From the NCBI RefSeq assembly GCF_003797765.1, contig NZ_RKMB01000021.1, positions 46,021 through 110,020 of the forward strand: a DNA stretch of 64,000 nucleotides. Reading direction: 5' to 3'. Source of the stretch: Ramlibacter sp. WS9. Lineage in GTDB: Bacteria; Pseudomonadota; Gammaproteobacteria; Burkholderiales; Burkholderiaceae_C. This document shows, piece by piece, positions 9,000 through 18,150 of the stretch. The stretch's first letter is position 1, and every line of letters starts with the position of its first letter. Both the position numbers and the translations under genes were made by a program. The notes below the pieces were generated by a model, which was given only the letters and a program-made list of their open reading frames with translations, was not told the origin of the DNA and did no database searches.

Positions 9000-9758
9000 T
9001 CAGTGAACTGTGCCCATATAGGCTTCGATGACGCGAGGATCTCGCGACACCTCTGCGTACGCCCCTTCGGCCAGCACGGCGCCGCGCTGCAGGACCGTGA
9101 TGCGGTCGGCGATGCGTGACACCACGTTCATGTTGTGCTCCACCATCAACACGGTTCGTTGCGCGGACACGCGCTTGATCAGTTCCATGACCCGGCCAAC
9201 GTCCTCGTGTCCCATGCCCTGAGTGGGCTCGTCCAGCAGCAGCAGTTCGGGCTCGAGCGCCAAAGTGGTCGCGATCTCCAGCGCACGTTTGCGGCCGTAG
9301 GGAAGTTCCACCGCCGGCGAATCGGCGAAGCGGGCTAGATCGACCTGCTCGAGCAGCCCGACGGCCTTGTCGTTCAGCACGTCGAGCATTTGGCGAGAAC
9401 GCCAGAACTGGAACGAAACACCCAGCTCTCGTTGAAGCGCGATCCGCACGTTCTGCATGACGGTCATGTGGGGGAAGACCGCCGAAATCTGGAACGAACG
9501 GACGATGCCCATGCGCGCCGTCTGGGCCGGCCCGGCGTTCGTGATGTCCGCGCCGTTGTAGAACACCTGGCCTGCCGAGGGCCGCAGGAACTTGGTCAGC
9601 AGGTTGAACATCGTCGTCTTGCCCGCGCCGTTGGGGCCGATCAGCGCGTGGATGTGGCCCCGCTGGACCTTGATCGACACATCGTTCACGGCGACGAAGC
9701 CCTTGAAGTGCCGCGACAGTCCCCGCGTTTCGAGGATGGTCTGAACAGCGGCGCTCAC
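9000..9758 (-). CDS. ABC transporter ATP-binding protein (LivG type)
   Basis: 252 residues. Walker A GPNGAGKTTMFN is intact; the Q-loop region includes RMGIVRSFQIS, Walker B is LLLLDEPTQGMGHED and the H-loop VEHNMNVV. The signature motif is degenerate (ELPYGRKRALEIATTL), as is common in LivG. I chose the GTG at 9758, which has GGAGG upstream and overlaps the aldehyde dehydrogenase stop as GTGA; an in-frame ATG at 9776 would extend it by six residues. This ATPase keeps the Walker A lysine that its LivF partner lacks. Confidence 0.88.
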   Translation of the reverse strand: MSAAVQTILETRGLSRHFKGFVAVNDVSIKVQRGHIHALIGPNGAGKTTMFNLLTKFLRPSAGQVFYNGADITNAGPAQTARMGIVRSFQISAVFPHMTVMQNVRIALQRELGVSFQFWRSRQMLDVLNDKAVGLLEQVDLARFADSPAVELPYGRKRALEIATTLALEPELLLLDEPTQGMGHEDVGRVMELIKRVSAQRTVLMVEHNMNVVSRIADRITVLQRGAVLAEGAYAEVSRDPRVIEAYMGTVH

Positions 9759-11209
9759 CGCATGCCTCCCATGCACAAGTACTTGATTTCGAGATAGTCT
9801 TCGATGCCGTACTTGGAACCCTCACGGCCCGAGCCGCTTTCCTTGATGCCGCCGAATGGCGCCACTTCGGTGGAAATGAGGCCTTCGTTGATGCCGACCA
9901 TTCCGTATTCCAGCGCCTCCGCGACGCGCCAGACGCGGCCGATGTCGCGGCCGTAGAAGTACGACGCCAGGCCGAACTCGGTATCGTTGGCCATCTTGAT
10001 GGCTTCCTCTTCGGTATGGAAGCGGAACAGGGGAGCGACCGGGCCGAAGGTTTCCTCGCGGAAGATCAGCATGTCAGGCGTCGCGTCGGCCACGATCGTG
10101 GGCGCATAGAAGTTGCCGCCGAGCGGATGCTTCTCGCCGCCCAGCACGAGCCTGCCGCCTTTGGCGAGGGCGTCCTGCACATGCTCTTGCACCTTCTCTA
10201 CCGCCTTCCCGTCGATCAGCGGACCGATCTGCACCCCCGAGTCGACCCCGTTCCCTACCTTGAGCGCCCGCGTTGCCTCCGCCAGCTTGGCGGCGAAGGC
10301 GTCGTAGACGCTGTCCTGCACCAGAAACCGGTTGGCGCAGACGCAGGTCTGGCCGGCGTTTCGGTACTTGGAGATGAGGGCGCCGGCCACCGCGGCGTCG
10401 AGGTCGGCGTCGTCGAACACGATGAAGGGCGCATTGCCGCCCAGCTCCATGGACGTCTTCTTGACGGTCGCGGCGCATTGCGCCATCAATACCTTGCCGA
10501 TCTCGGTGGAACCCGTGAAGCTCAGCTTGCGCACCGTCGGGTTCGATGTCAGTTCGGCGCCGATCGCCTGAGCCGACCCCGTGACGCAGGACAGGACACC
10601 CGGCGGGACGCCCGCCCGTTCGGCCAGCACGCACAAGGCCATCGCGGAGAACGGCGTCTGGCTGGCCGGCTTGACGACCATCGTGCAACCGGCCGCCAGC
10701 GCAGCACCGGCTTTGCGCGCGATCATGGCTGCCGGGAAGTTCCAGGGTGTGATGGCCGCGCACACGCCGACGGGTTGCTTCAGCACGACGATGCGTTTGT
10801 CGCGGGCATGGGCCGGGATCGTGTCGCCGTAGACCCGCTTGGCCTCCTCGGCGAACCATTCGATGTACGAAGCGGCATACGCGATTTCGCCGCGGCTTTC
10901 GGCCAGCGGCTTGCCCTGCTCGGTCGTCATCAGGAGAGCGAGGTCTTCCTGGTTCTGCATCATGAGTTCGAACCAGCGCTTGAGAACCGCAGCGCGCTCC
11001 TTGCCCGTGCGCGACCGCCACTCCGCACCCGCCAATTCGGCCGCTTCGATAGCGCGGCGGGTCTCTGCCGCCCCCATTTTGGGAACCACGCCGATCTGCG
11101 TTCCCGTCGCGGGGTTCGTGACGGCAATGGTCTCGCCGCTGTCGGCGCAAATCCATCGGCCCGCGACAAAGGCTCGCTGGCGCCACAGCTCGTTGTCTGT
11201 AAGTTTCAT
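9755..11209 (-). CDS. Aldehyde dehydrogenase, succinate-semialdehyde dehydrogenase (GabD)-like
   Basis: 484 residues. NAD(P)-dependent aldehyde dehydrogenase with catalytic Glu in MELGGN (about residue 255) and catalytic Cys in NAGQTCVCANR (about 289). The coenzyme region reads VVKPASQTPFSA and FTGSTEIGKVL. Overall features (ITPWNFPAAMIARKAGAALAAG, KYGIEDYLEIKYLCMGG) are those of the GabD branch, which oxidises succinate semialdehyde and related semialdehydes to the acid. The ATG at 11209 shares a base with the stop of the upstream ligase (TGATG); a GTG one codon earlier is possible. In this operon it probably oxidises an aldehyde released in the pathway, perhaps the product of the iron alcohol dehydrogenase. 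Confidence 0.88.
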   Translation of the reverse strand: MKLTDNELWRQRAFVAGRWICADSGETIAVTNPATGTQIGVVPKMGAAETRRAIEAAELAGAEWRSRTGKERAAVLKRWFELMMQNQEDLALLMTTEQGKPLAESRGEIAYAASYIEWFAEEAKRVYGDTIPAHARDKRIVVLKQPVGVCAAITPWNFPAAMIARKAGAALAAGCTMVVKPASQTPFSAMALCVLAERAGVPPGVLSCVTGSAQAIGAELTSNPTVRKLSFTGSTEIGKVLMAQCAATVKKTSMELGGNAPFIVFDDADLDAAVAGALISKYRNAGQTCVCANRFLVQDSVYDAFAAKLAEATRALKVGNGVDSGVQIGPLIDGKAVEKVQEHVQDALAKGGRLVLGGEKHPLGGNFYAPTIVADATPDMLIFREETFGPVAPLFRFHTEEEAIKMANDTEFGLASYFYGRDIGRVWRVAEALEYGMVGINEGLISTEVAPFGGIKESGSGREGSKYGIEDYLEIKYLCMGGMR

Positions 11210-12780
11210 CACTGCTTTTCCACTAAGAGTTGTACATCCGCGGCCAGCTGCTCCTTGAGCTTGAATCGCATCACCTTGCCCGAGCCAGTGCGGGGAATGG
11301 CCGAAACAACGTGCACCGACTGCGGCACCTTGTATGAAGACAAGAGGACGGCGCAGTGCTGCTTGATCGAGTCTGGGTCGATCTGCCGGCCGTCACGGGC
11401 CACCACACAGATCACAGGCACCTCGCCCAGGTGCTTGTGCGGCATGCCGAGAGCGGCACAGTCCAGCACGTCCGGAAAGGACAACACGGCTTCCTCCACC
11501 TCGCCCGGCGCAATGTTCTGCCCCCCCCGGATGATCAGTTCCTTCAGGCGCCCGGTGATGGTGAGGAAGCCGTTCGGATCGCTGCGGGCCAGGTCGCCGG
11601 TGCGGTACCAGCCATCGACGAGTGCCGCGGCGGTTTCGGCAGGTTTGTTGAGATAGCCCTGCATCAGGTTGGGCCCGCGAACAATGAGCTCGCCCTCCTC
11701 GCCGATCGGCACGTCTTTCCCATCCAGGCTCACCAGACGGACGGCCAGCCCGGGAACGGGCAGGCCGCACGAACCCAGGGGCCGGGCGGTCCCTGGCCAG
11801 TTCATGGTCACCATGGTGGAGGTTTCCGTGATGCCGTAGCCATCGAGCAGCTCGACGCCGAAGTAGGCTTCGAACTCCCGGTTGAGGGACGAAGGCATGA
11901 TGGCGCCGGCCGAAATGAAACGGCGAATGCCGGCCGCCTCGAAGTGCTCCTTGCCGCGGCAGGCCTCCAGCAGGTAGTGAAACATCGTCGGCACGGCGGG
12001 CATGAGTGTGTAGCGCCCCGTCTTCAGCTGGGCCACGACCTCCTGGGTCGAATAGCGCTCCAGGATGTATTCGGTCGCACCCACGGCAATGACGCCCAGC
12101 ACGCACAGGTTCAGCGCGTAGGAGTGAAAAAGCGGCAAAGGCGACAGCACCACGTCCTTGTCGCTCAGGTTGGCGATGGGCGCCCAGCACGCAGCGACGA
12201 CCCACAGCATGCTGCGCTGCGTGAGCATGACGCCCTTGGCGCGCCCCGTCGTCCCCGACGTGTAGACGATGAATGCCGTGGCATCGAGGTCGCCGCTGTC
12301 GCGCGGCTCTGCTTCGCCTGGGCTGGCGAGCTGTGGCACCAGTGCCAGAACGCCGGCTGTGGGCACGTCCGCCGAAGCGGCGTAGATCGTCTTCAAACCT
12401 GGCAGCTCGCGCTGGAGCTTTTGCACGAGCTCGACATGCTGTGCGGAACAGACGATCGCCTTGCACCCCGCGTCTTCGAGCCGGTACCGGATCTCCGCTT
12501 CCGTCGCGTCGTGGCTGATGGGCACGCTCACGCACCCCGCGCGAACGGTTGCGAGGCAGGAGGCCACCCATGCGACGCAGTTGGGCAGCAAGAGCGCCAC
12601 CTTGTCGCCAGGCTCGGCGCCGTGGTCTTGCAAGTGCGACGCCAGGTTCGCGGTGGAGCGTTCCAGCTCGGCGTAGGTCATTGCCTGCCGCGCGTCCTCG
12701 AAAGCCACTTTGGTGGGCCGCTCAGTCGCGTGGCGGCGCAGCAAGGCGCCAACGGGCTCGATCAATTCGGTGTGGATCAT
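11209..12780 (-). CDS. Acyl-CoA synthetase (AMP-forming, ANL superfamily)
   Basis: 523 residues. It activates a carboxylic acid to its CoA thioester through an acyl-adenylate. Visible motifs: P-loop YTSGTTGRAKGVML (from about residue 173), LLDGYGITETS, GWYRTGDLA, the hinge GRLKELIIRGGQNIAP and the C-terminal PRTGSGKVMRFKL with the adenylation lysine. All key residues are intact. The substrate class (aromatic, alicyclic or medium-chain) cannot be read from these motifs. It sits between the SDR and the aldehyde dehydrogenase in the operon and is probably the entry step for the imported acid. Confidence 0.9.
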   Translation of the reverse strand: MIHTELIEPVGALLRRHATERPTKVAFEDARQAMTYAELERSTANLASHLQDHGAEPGDKVALLLPNCVAWVASCLATVRAGCVSVPISHDATEAEIRYRLEDAGCKAIVCSAQHVELVQKLQRELPGLKTIYAASADVPTAGVLALVPQLASPGEAEPRDSGDLDATAFIVYTSGTTGRAKGVMLTQRSMLWVVAACWAPIANLSDKDVVLSPLPLFHSYALNLCVLGVIAVGATEYILERYSTQEVVAQLKTGRYTLMPAVPTMFHYLLEACRGKEHFEAAGIRRFISAGAIMPSSLNREFEAYFGVELLDGYGITETSTMVTMNWPGTARPLGSCGLPVPGLAVRLVSLDGKDVPIGEEGELIVRGPNLMQGYLNKPAETAAALVDGWYRTGDLARSDPNGFLTITGRLKELIIRGGQNIAPGEVEEAVLSFPDVLDCAALGMPHKHLGEVPVICVVARDGRQIDPDSIKQHCAVLLSSYKVPQSVHVVSAIPRTGSGKVMRFKLKEQLAADVQLLVEKQ

Positions 12781-12831
12781 CGATGTCTCCTGGGAAAGTT
12801 CGCGACAGCTGTACGCCCCGCGTCCTTTCTG

Positions 12832-13587
12832 TCAGACCATGCTGAAGCCGCCGTTGACGCTGATCACCTGGCCGGTGACCCAGGCGCCGCCGTCAGAAGC
12901 CAGCAGCGTCACCAAAGGTGCGACGTCGCCCGACTCGCCAATGCGGCGAATCGAGTAGTTGCGCAAGATCTTGTCGCGGTTCTGCTCCAGCCATGAGGCA
13001 TCGGTGTGCGCGGTGTTCATCAGCCCCAGCGTGACGGCGTTGGCCGTGATGTTGTTGCGGCCCAGTTCCCTGGCCAGCGATTTGGTCAAGGCCAGGACTC
13101 CGCCGCGCGAGGCGGCTGTCACGGCCAACCCGTTTTCGCCCACGCGGGCCGAGTCGCCGGCCAGATTGATGATGCGGCCGCCGTTCTGCTTGATCATGAG
13201 GGGCGCCACCGCGTGGCAGGTATGGATCACGCCAAACAAGCCCACGCCGATCTGGCGCTCCCAGTCGCTGGGCGTGGTGTCCACGAAGCGTCCGCGCAGC
13301 ACGAGGCCGGCATTGTTGACCAGCACATCGATGCGCCCGAAGTCGGCGGCGACCTGTGCCACCATGGCCTGCACGTCGGACAGCTTCGAAACATCGGCTT
13401 TGTAAGCCGCCGCCTTGCCGCCCTTGGAGCGAATCAGATCCGCCACGGCCTCGGCTTCCTTGGGCGAGCTGTTGTAGTTGATTGCCACTGCGGCGCCTTC
13501 GGCCGCCAACGAGAGCGCTATCTCACGGCCCACGTCTCGCGCGCCTCCGGTGACGAGTGCGACCTTGCCTTCTAATCCGGTGTTCAT
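12832..13587 (-). CDS. SDR-family protein with a degenerate catalytic motif
   Basis: 251 residues with a standard coenzyme loop (VTGGARDVGREIA, residues 12-24), NNAG near 91 and a C-terminal VTGQVISVNGGF. The catalytic YxxxK positions read T157-AAS-R161 (GLAVTAASRGGV), so both the tyrosine and the lysine are missing, and the preceding serine position reads as glycine. The fold and coenzyme binding are probably kept, but conventional SDR catalysis would not work. The start overlaps the stop of the large molybdenum subunit gene as ATGA. It may be a divergent dehydrogenase using another acid/base, or a non-enzymatic partner. Confidence 0.85.
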   Translation of the reverse strand: MNTGLEGKVALVTGGARDVGREIALSLAAEGAAVAINYNSSPKEAEAVADLIRSKGGKAAAYKADVSKLSDVQAMVAQVAADFGRIDVLVNNAGLVLRGRFVDTTPSDWERQIGVGLFGVIHTCHAVAPLMIKQNGGRIINLAGDSARVGENGLAVTAASRGGVLALTKSLARELGRNNITANAVTLGLMNTAHTDASWLEQNRDKILRNYSIRRIGESGDVAPLVTLLASDGGAWVTGQVISVNGGFSMV

Positions 13588-15992
13588 GGTTTCTGTTCCT
13601 GTTTTGAAGATGACTTGTTGGCCTGAACCAGCCTGAAGAGGCGGTCCGGGGTAATGGGGAGCTCATTGATCTCGATGCCGAGGTGGGCGACGGCGTCCGC
13701 AACGGCATTGGCGATGGCGGCCGGCGCGCCTATGGTCCCGCCCTCGCCCATGCCGCGGAAGCCGCCCAGCGTGTGAGGCGCCACCGCATCGAGGTGGATC
13801 AGTTCCACTTCGGGCACCTCGGGCGCCGAGGGAACGAGGTAGTCGACCAGGCTGGCCGTTTGCAGCTGGCCCTGCGGGTCGTAGACCACTTCCTCGAACA
13901 GCGCGGCGCCGACGCCCTGGGCCAACGCGCCGCGGGTCTGGCCGGCGACGATCATCGGATTGATGATCCGGCCACAGTCCTCGGCAATGATGTAGCGCTT
14001 CAGGTGGACGGAGAATGTCTCTGGGTCAATTTCCACGAGCGCAACGTGTGTAGCGGAGCTGGTGGTGCCGACGACCGGGTCGTAGACCTTGGTCACGCAC
14101 AACTCCTCGCGCGCTTCGGCGGGGATCCGGCCCATTTGCGAATAGACGGCCTTTGCAAACTCGGTGAAGGCCAGGCTCTTTCCGGAGACCGGATCGACAA
14201 TATGGCTGCGTTCCAGTTGCAGCGACTCGGGCGCGGCGTTCAGCAGATGTGCCGCCATGCGCAGCATCCTCTCCCGAAGTTCGCGGGCCGCGAGGATGCC
14301 CGCGCCGCTGCTGATCACCGCCGTCCGGCTCGCGTAGCTGCCGGTGCCGTGCGGCACAGCGGCGCTGTTGCCCGTGACGACGCGAATGTCTTCGTGGCGC
14401 GCGCCGAGTTCGTCCGCCAGCACCTGGGCCAGCGTCGTTTCGTGGCCCTGCCCATGTGAGGCACATCCAAACGCGGCGGTGATGGCGCCGGTGGAGTCGA
14501 ACTGGATCACGCAGGTATCGGTGCCGGTGTTGATCGGCATCCCGGGAGAAGCGGAAATCTTGGAACCGATCCCAGACAACTCGGCATAGCAAGCCACTCC
14601 GATGCCGACCCATCGGCCTTCGGCACGCGCAGCCTGTTGCAGCCGCCGGGCCTGGTCGTAATCGAGCCGGTCGCGAGCCGCGCTCAACCCTTCCTGGAAG
14701 CCAGAGCGATCCCAGACGATGCCGGAAGCCGTCTTGTAGGGAAACTCTTCGGCGGCGACCAGGTTGCGCTTGCGCATTTCGACCGGATCGATTCCGAGCT
14801 GCCGGCTGGCCATGTCGATCAACCGCTCCATCACGAACGTGGAGGTCGGCCGGCCGACGCCGCGGTAGGGCCCTGTCGGGGACTTCGGCGTCGAAACGCC
14901 ACGCACGCGGCCCATATAGCAAGGTATGCGGTAAGGCCCCGGCAGAAAGCTCACCACCTGCACCGGCTCGATGCCCGCTGTCCAGGGATAGATGGAGTAC
15001 GCGCCGACGTCGGCCAGCACGTTGGCCTTCAGGCCGAGAATGCGCCCCTCTTCATCGACTGCCAACTCGGCGTCGACGCGCTCATCGAATGCCTGGCTGG
15101 TGGAAAGCAGGTCTTCGAGCCGGTCACCCGTCCACTTGATCGATTTGCCGAGTTTGCGTGCGAGCGCGCAGACCAGCATTTCCTCCTGGTACAGGGATGT
15201 CTTGCCACCGAAGCCGCCGCCCACGTCAGGGGCAATCACGGTCAGCCGATTGCCCGGCATGTCCAGCAGCTGCGCCAGGGCGTCGCGGATGATTCCAGGA
15301 ACCTGGCTGGACGTGTACAGCGTGATGGCATCGCGGCCGGCGTCGAGTTCCGCCAGGTAGCAGCGGTTCTCCATGGCCACTGACGTCTTGCGATGGAAGC
15401 GGAAGGTCCCCCGTACCACGTGCGAGGCCGCGGCGAAGGCTTCATCGACCTCACCGCGGGTAAACGCCCGCTGCACCAGCACGTTGCTCTTGAGACCTGC
15501 GTGCAGCAAGGGCGCATCCGGTTCCGCGGCAACTGCCGGATGCGTGGCTACCGGCAGCGCCTCGTAGTCGACCTGAATGAGTTCGACGGCGTCCTCGGCA
15601 AGGTAGCGATTGGTGGCCACCACGGCCACCACGGGCTCGCCCACGTAGCGAACCACCTCGTTGGCCAAAGCATGGATGGGCGTCGCCTGGTAGTCGGCCA
15701 TGCGCGAGGTCGCCAATGCGGGAGCGACGAATGCCGAAATGTCTCTCCACTGGAACACGCCGACAACGCCAGGCAAGACGCGCGCGGCGTCGGTGTGAAC
15801 CGCCAGGATGCGGGCGTGCGGCTGGTCGCTGCGCAGGATGGCGACATGCAGCGCCAGCGGCGACTGGCGGTCGTCCACGTAGCGTCCGAGACCAGCCAAC
15901 AGGCGGGCGTCTTCCACCCGGCGCACCGGCTGGCCGACCAGCTTGCCTTGCGTCTGCGGCTTCTGCCTGAGGGCTTCGGCGCTGTCACTCAT
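13584..15992 (-). CDS. Molybdenum hydroxylase large subunit (xanthine oxidase family, CoxL-like)
   Basis: 802 residues, the usual size for the molybdopterin-cytosine-dinucleotide subunit of three-subunit hydroxylases. The N-terminal a/b-hammerhead domain (GRYVDD, about 37-42) is followed by the Mo-binding domain with PDVGGGFGGKTS and the catalytic glutamate in GMGEGGTIGAP near the C-terminus. The active-site loop reads GPYRGVGRP rather than the AYRCSFR loop of true carbon monoxide dehydrogenase, so this is not a form I CO dehydrogenase; it resembles hydroxylases of N-heterocyclic, aromatic or CoA-bound substrates. It probably assembles with the FeS and FAD subunits encoded upstream. The start overlaps the metallo-hydrolase stop by 8 bases. 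Confidence 0.9.
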   Translation of the reverse strand: MSDSAEALRQKPQTQGKLVGQPVRRVEDARLLAGLGRYVDDRQSPLALHVAILRSDQPHARILAVHTDAARVLPGVVGVFQWRDISAFVAPALATSRMADYQATPIHALANEVVRYVGEPVVAVVATNRYLAEDAVELIQVDYEALPVATHPAVAAEPDAPLLHAGLKSNVLVQRAFTRGEVDEAFAAASHVVRGTFRFHRKTSVAMENRCYLAELDAGRDAITLYTSSQVPGIIRDALAQLLDMPGNRLTVIAPDVGGGFGGKTSLYQEEMLVCALARKLGKSIKWTGDRLEDLLSTSQAFDERVDAELAVDEEGRILGLKANVLADVGAYSIYPWTAGIEPVQVVSFLPGPYRIPCYMGRVRGVSTPKSPTGPYRGVGRPTSTFVMERLIDMASRQLGIDPVEMRKRNLVAAEEFPYKTASGIVWDRSGFQEGLSAARDRLDYDQARRLQQAARAEGRWVGIGVACYAELSGIGSKISASPGMPINTGTDTCVIQFDSTGAITAAFGCASHGQGHETTLAQVLADELGARHEDIRVVTGNSAAVPHGTGSYASRTAVISSGAGILAARELRERMLRMAAHLLNAAPESLQLERSHIVDPVSGKSLAFTEFAKAVYSQMGRIPAEAREELCVTKVYDPVVGTTSSATHVALVEIDPETFSVHLKRYIIAEDCGRIINPMIVAGQTRGALAQGVGAALFEEVVYDPQGQLQTASLVDYLVPSAPEVPEVELIHLDAVAPHTLGGFRGMGEGGTIGAPAAIANAVADAVAHLGIEINELPITPDRLFRLVQANKSSSKQEQKP

Positions 15993-16742
15993 AGCAGTCC
16001 TCGCCCTTGCGCAGTTGCGACCATTGATGATCGTCGTGGCCGAACACGACCGTGGTGCCGCCCGACTGCAGGCGGCGCACCTCGTCCATCGACTTCGCGG
16101 CAGCTTCCACGTCCGCGGTATTGCGCGGCATGTAACCCTGATCCAGGTTGGGGCGCAGCGGCACGGCGTCGGCGGCCAACAGGAATGCGCCGTCCCGGTC
16201 GGTTGCGATCAGCGCGCCCAGGGTTCCGGCCGTGTGTCCCGGCAGCGGCAACAGCACGATTCGGCCGTCGCCGTACAGATCGCGCTCGGCGTCCACTGCC
16301 TCCACCGGCATGGGGTGCTGCCAATCGACGGGCAGGTAGCCCTTCTGGATGGCATCGGACGCCTGCGCGGCTTCGAGTTCCCTGCGGTGGCACACGATGG
16401 TCGCGCGCTTGAAGAACTCGTTGCAGCCGCAGTGATCCGAGTGGAAGTGAGAGTTGACCACCACGTCGATGTCGGTCGGCCGGATGTTGAGCTTCGCGAG
16501 TTCGGCAACGACGTTGTCATGCGGACCCGCAATCGGTGTCATGGCCTTGGCCATGGTGCCCCACCGCGCCTCGGCGTTCGCGGCTGTCGAAGGATGGCAG
16601 CCGGTGTCGAACAGCACATTGCCTTGCGGGTGGCGCAGGAGCACGCAGGGCACGGGCAGCTCGATGGTTTCGGCGCGGTCCGCAGTGGGCAGGTAGACGC
16701 TCTTGCGCATCCTCAGCCGGCCTCCGTTGAGAATGTGCATCT

Positions 16743-16746
<4 letters not shown>
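15985..16746 (-). CDS. Metallo-beta-lactamase-fold hydrolase of the N-acyl-homoserine lactonase (AttM/AiiB-like) family
   Basis: 253 residues. Full zinc motif NSHFHSDHCG (H100, H102, D104, H105), LPGHTAGTLG, LAADAV and the C-terminal FGHDDHQW, which closely follows the layout of AttM/AiiB-type lactonases, including a WxxL-type end (GHDDHQWSQLRKG). The family opens lactone rings. The start was set at the ATG at 16746, which overlaps the FeS-subunit stop as ATGA and gives MKMHILNGGRL, the family N-terminus. It is inserted between the small and large subunit genes of the molybdenum hydroxylase, so it more likely hydrolyses a lactone intermediate of the pathway than a quorum-sensing signal. No exported form is predicted. 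Confidence 0.85.
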
Positions 16747-17271
<525 letters not shown>

Positions 17272-17279
<8 letters not shown>

Positions 17280-18150
17280 GGGAAGCTCCTGCGCGTGCCC
17301 ACGCCGTGCGCAGGACTCTTCGGCACAGCACCGACGCGAGGTGCTTGCGGTACTCCGGGGAGGCGTGAAGATCGCGATTCGGCTCCAGCGGGGCGCATGC
17401 GGCTTCCACGGCGCGATCGAGAACTTCCTCCGACAATACCTGGCCTACCAGCGCCAGCTCCGCACCCGGGCAGCGCAGAGGCGTGTCACCCACGCCCATC
17501 ATCGCCACGCGTGCCTGCGTGACCTTTCCGGCGTTAACGACCAGCACGGCACCGACGGCAGCCAGCGCAAAATCGCCGGCCCGTCGCGCGAACTCTTCGA
17601 AAGCACTGCCGCTGCCGGCCGGCAGGCCCGGTAGTTCGATCCGCACCACGATCTCGTTGTCTTCCAGGGCGTTCGTCAGGGCACCGACGAAAAAGTCCTG
17701 CGCCGGAATGTGACGCTCGCCGGATTCGGACTGGACGATGATCACGGCGTTCAGCAACTTGGCCAGCATCGGAAGTTCAGCGGCGGGATCGGCATGCGAC
17801 AGGCTGCCTCCTATCGTTCCGCGATTTCGGATGGCGAGGTGGGCCACGTGCTGCATGGTCTCGGGAATGACTGGAAATCGCCTGGCCACCAGCGGCGACG
17901 TTTCAAGCGTGCGATGCCGTGTCAGCGCACCGATCGTGAGACCGCCATCGGGGCGCTCGCGAACATAGTCCAATTCGACCAGCTTGCCGATGTCAATCAG
18001 AAGAGATGGCTTGACCACGCGGAAGTTCAGCATCGGCATCAGGCTCTGGCCGCCTGCGATGATTTTCGCGTCCGCACTATGGCGTGCCAGGAGCGCGACA
18101 GCCTCCTCGATGGAGTCAGCGCAGTGGTAGTCGAAGGGAGCGGGCTTCAT
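17272..18150 (-). CDS. Molybdenum hydroxylase medium subunit, FAD-binding (CoxM-like)
   Basis: 292 residues. FAD-binding motifs AGGQSLMPMLN (about 33-43) and TIGGSLSHADPAAELP (about 109-124) are intact, followed by the C-terminal CO-dehydrogenase-flavoprotein domain. It receives electrons from the FeS subunit and passes them to quinone or oxygen. The open frame continues far upstream; the ATG at 18150 gives the family N-terminus MKPAPFDYHCADSIEEA and overlaps the stop of the CoxG-hydratase fusion as ATGA. The subunit order M-S-(hydrolase)-L is unusual because of the inserted lactonase-like gene. Confidence 0.92.
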
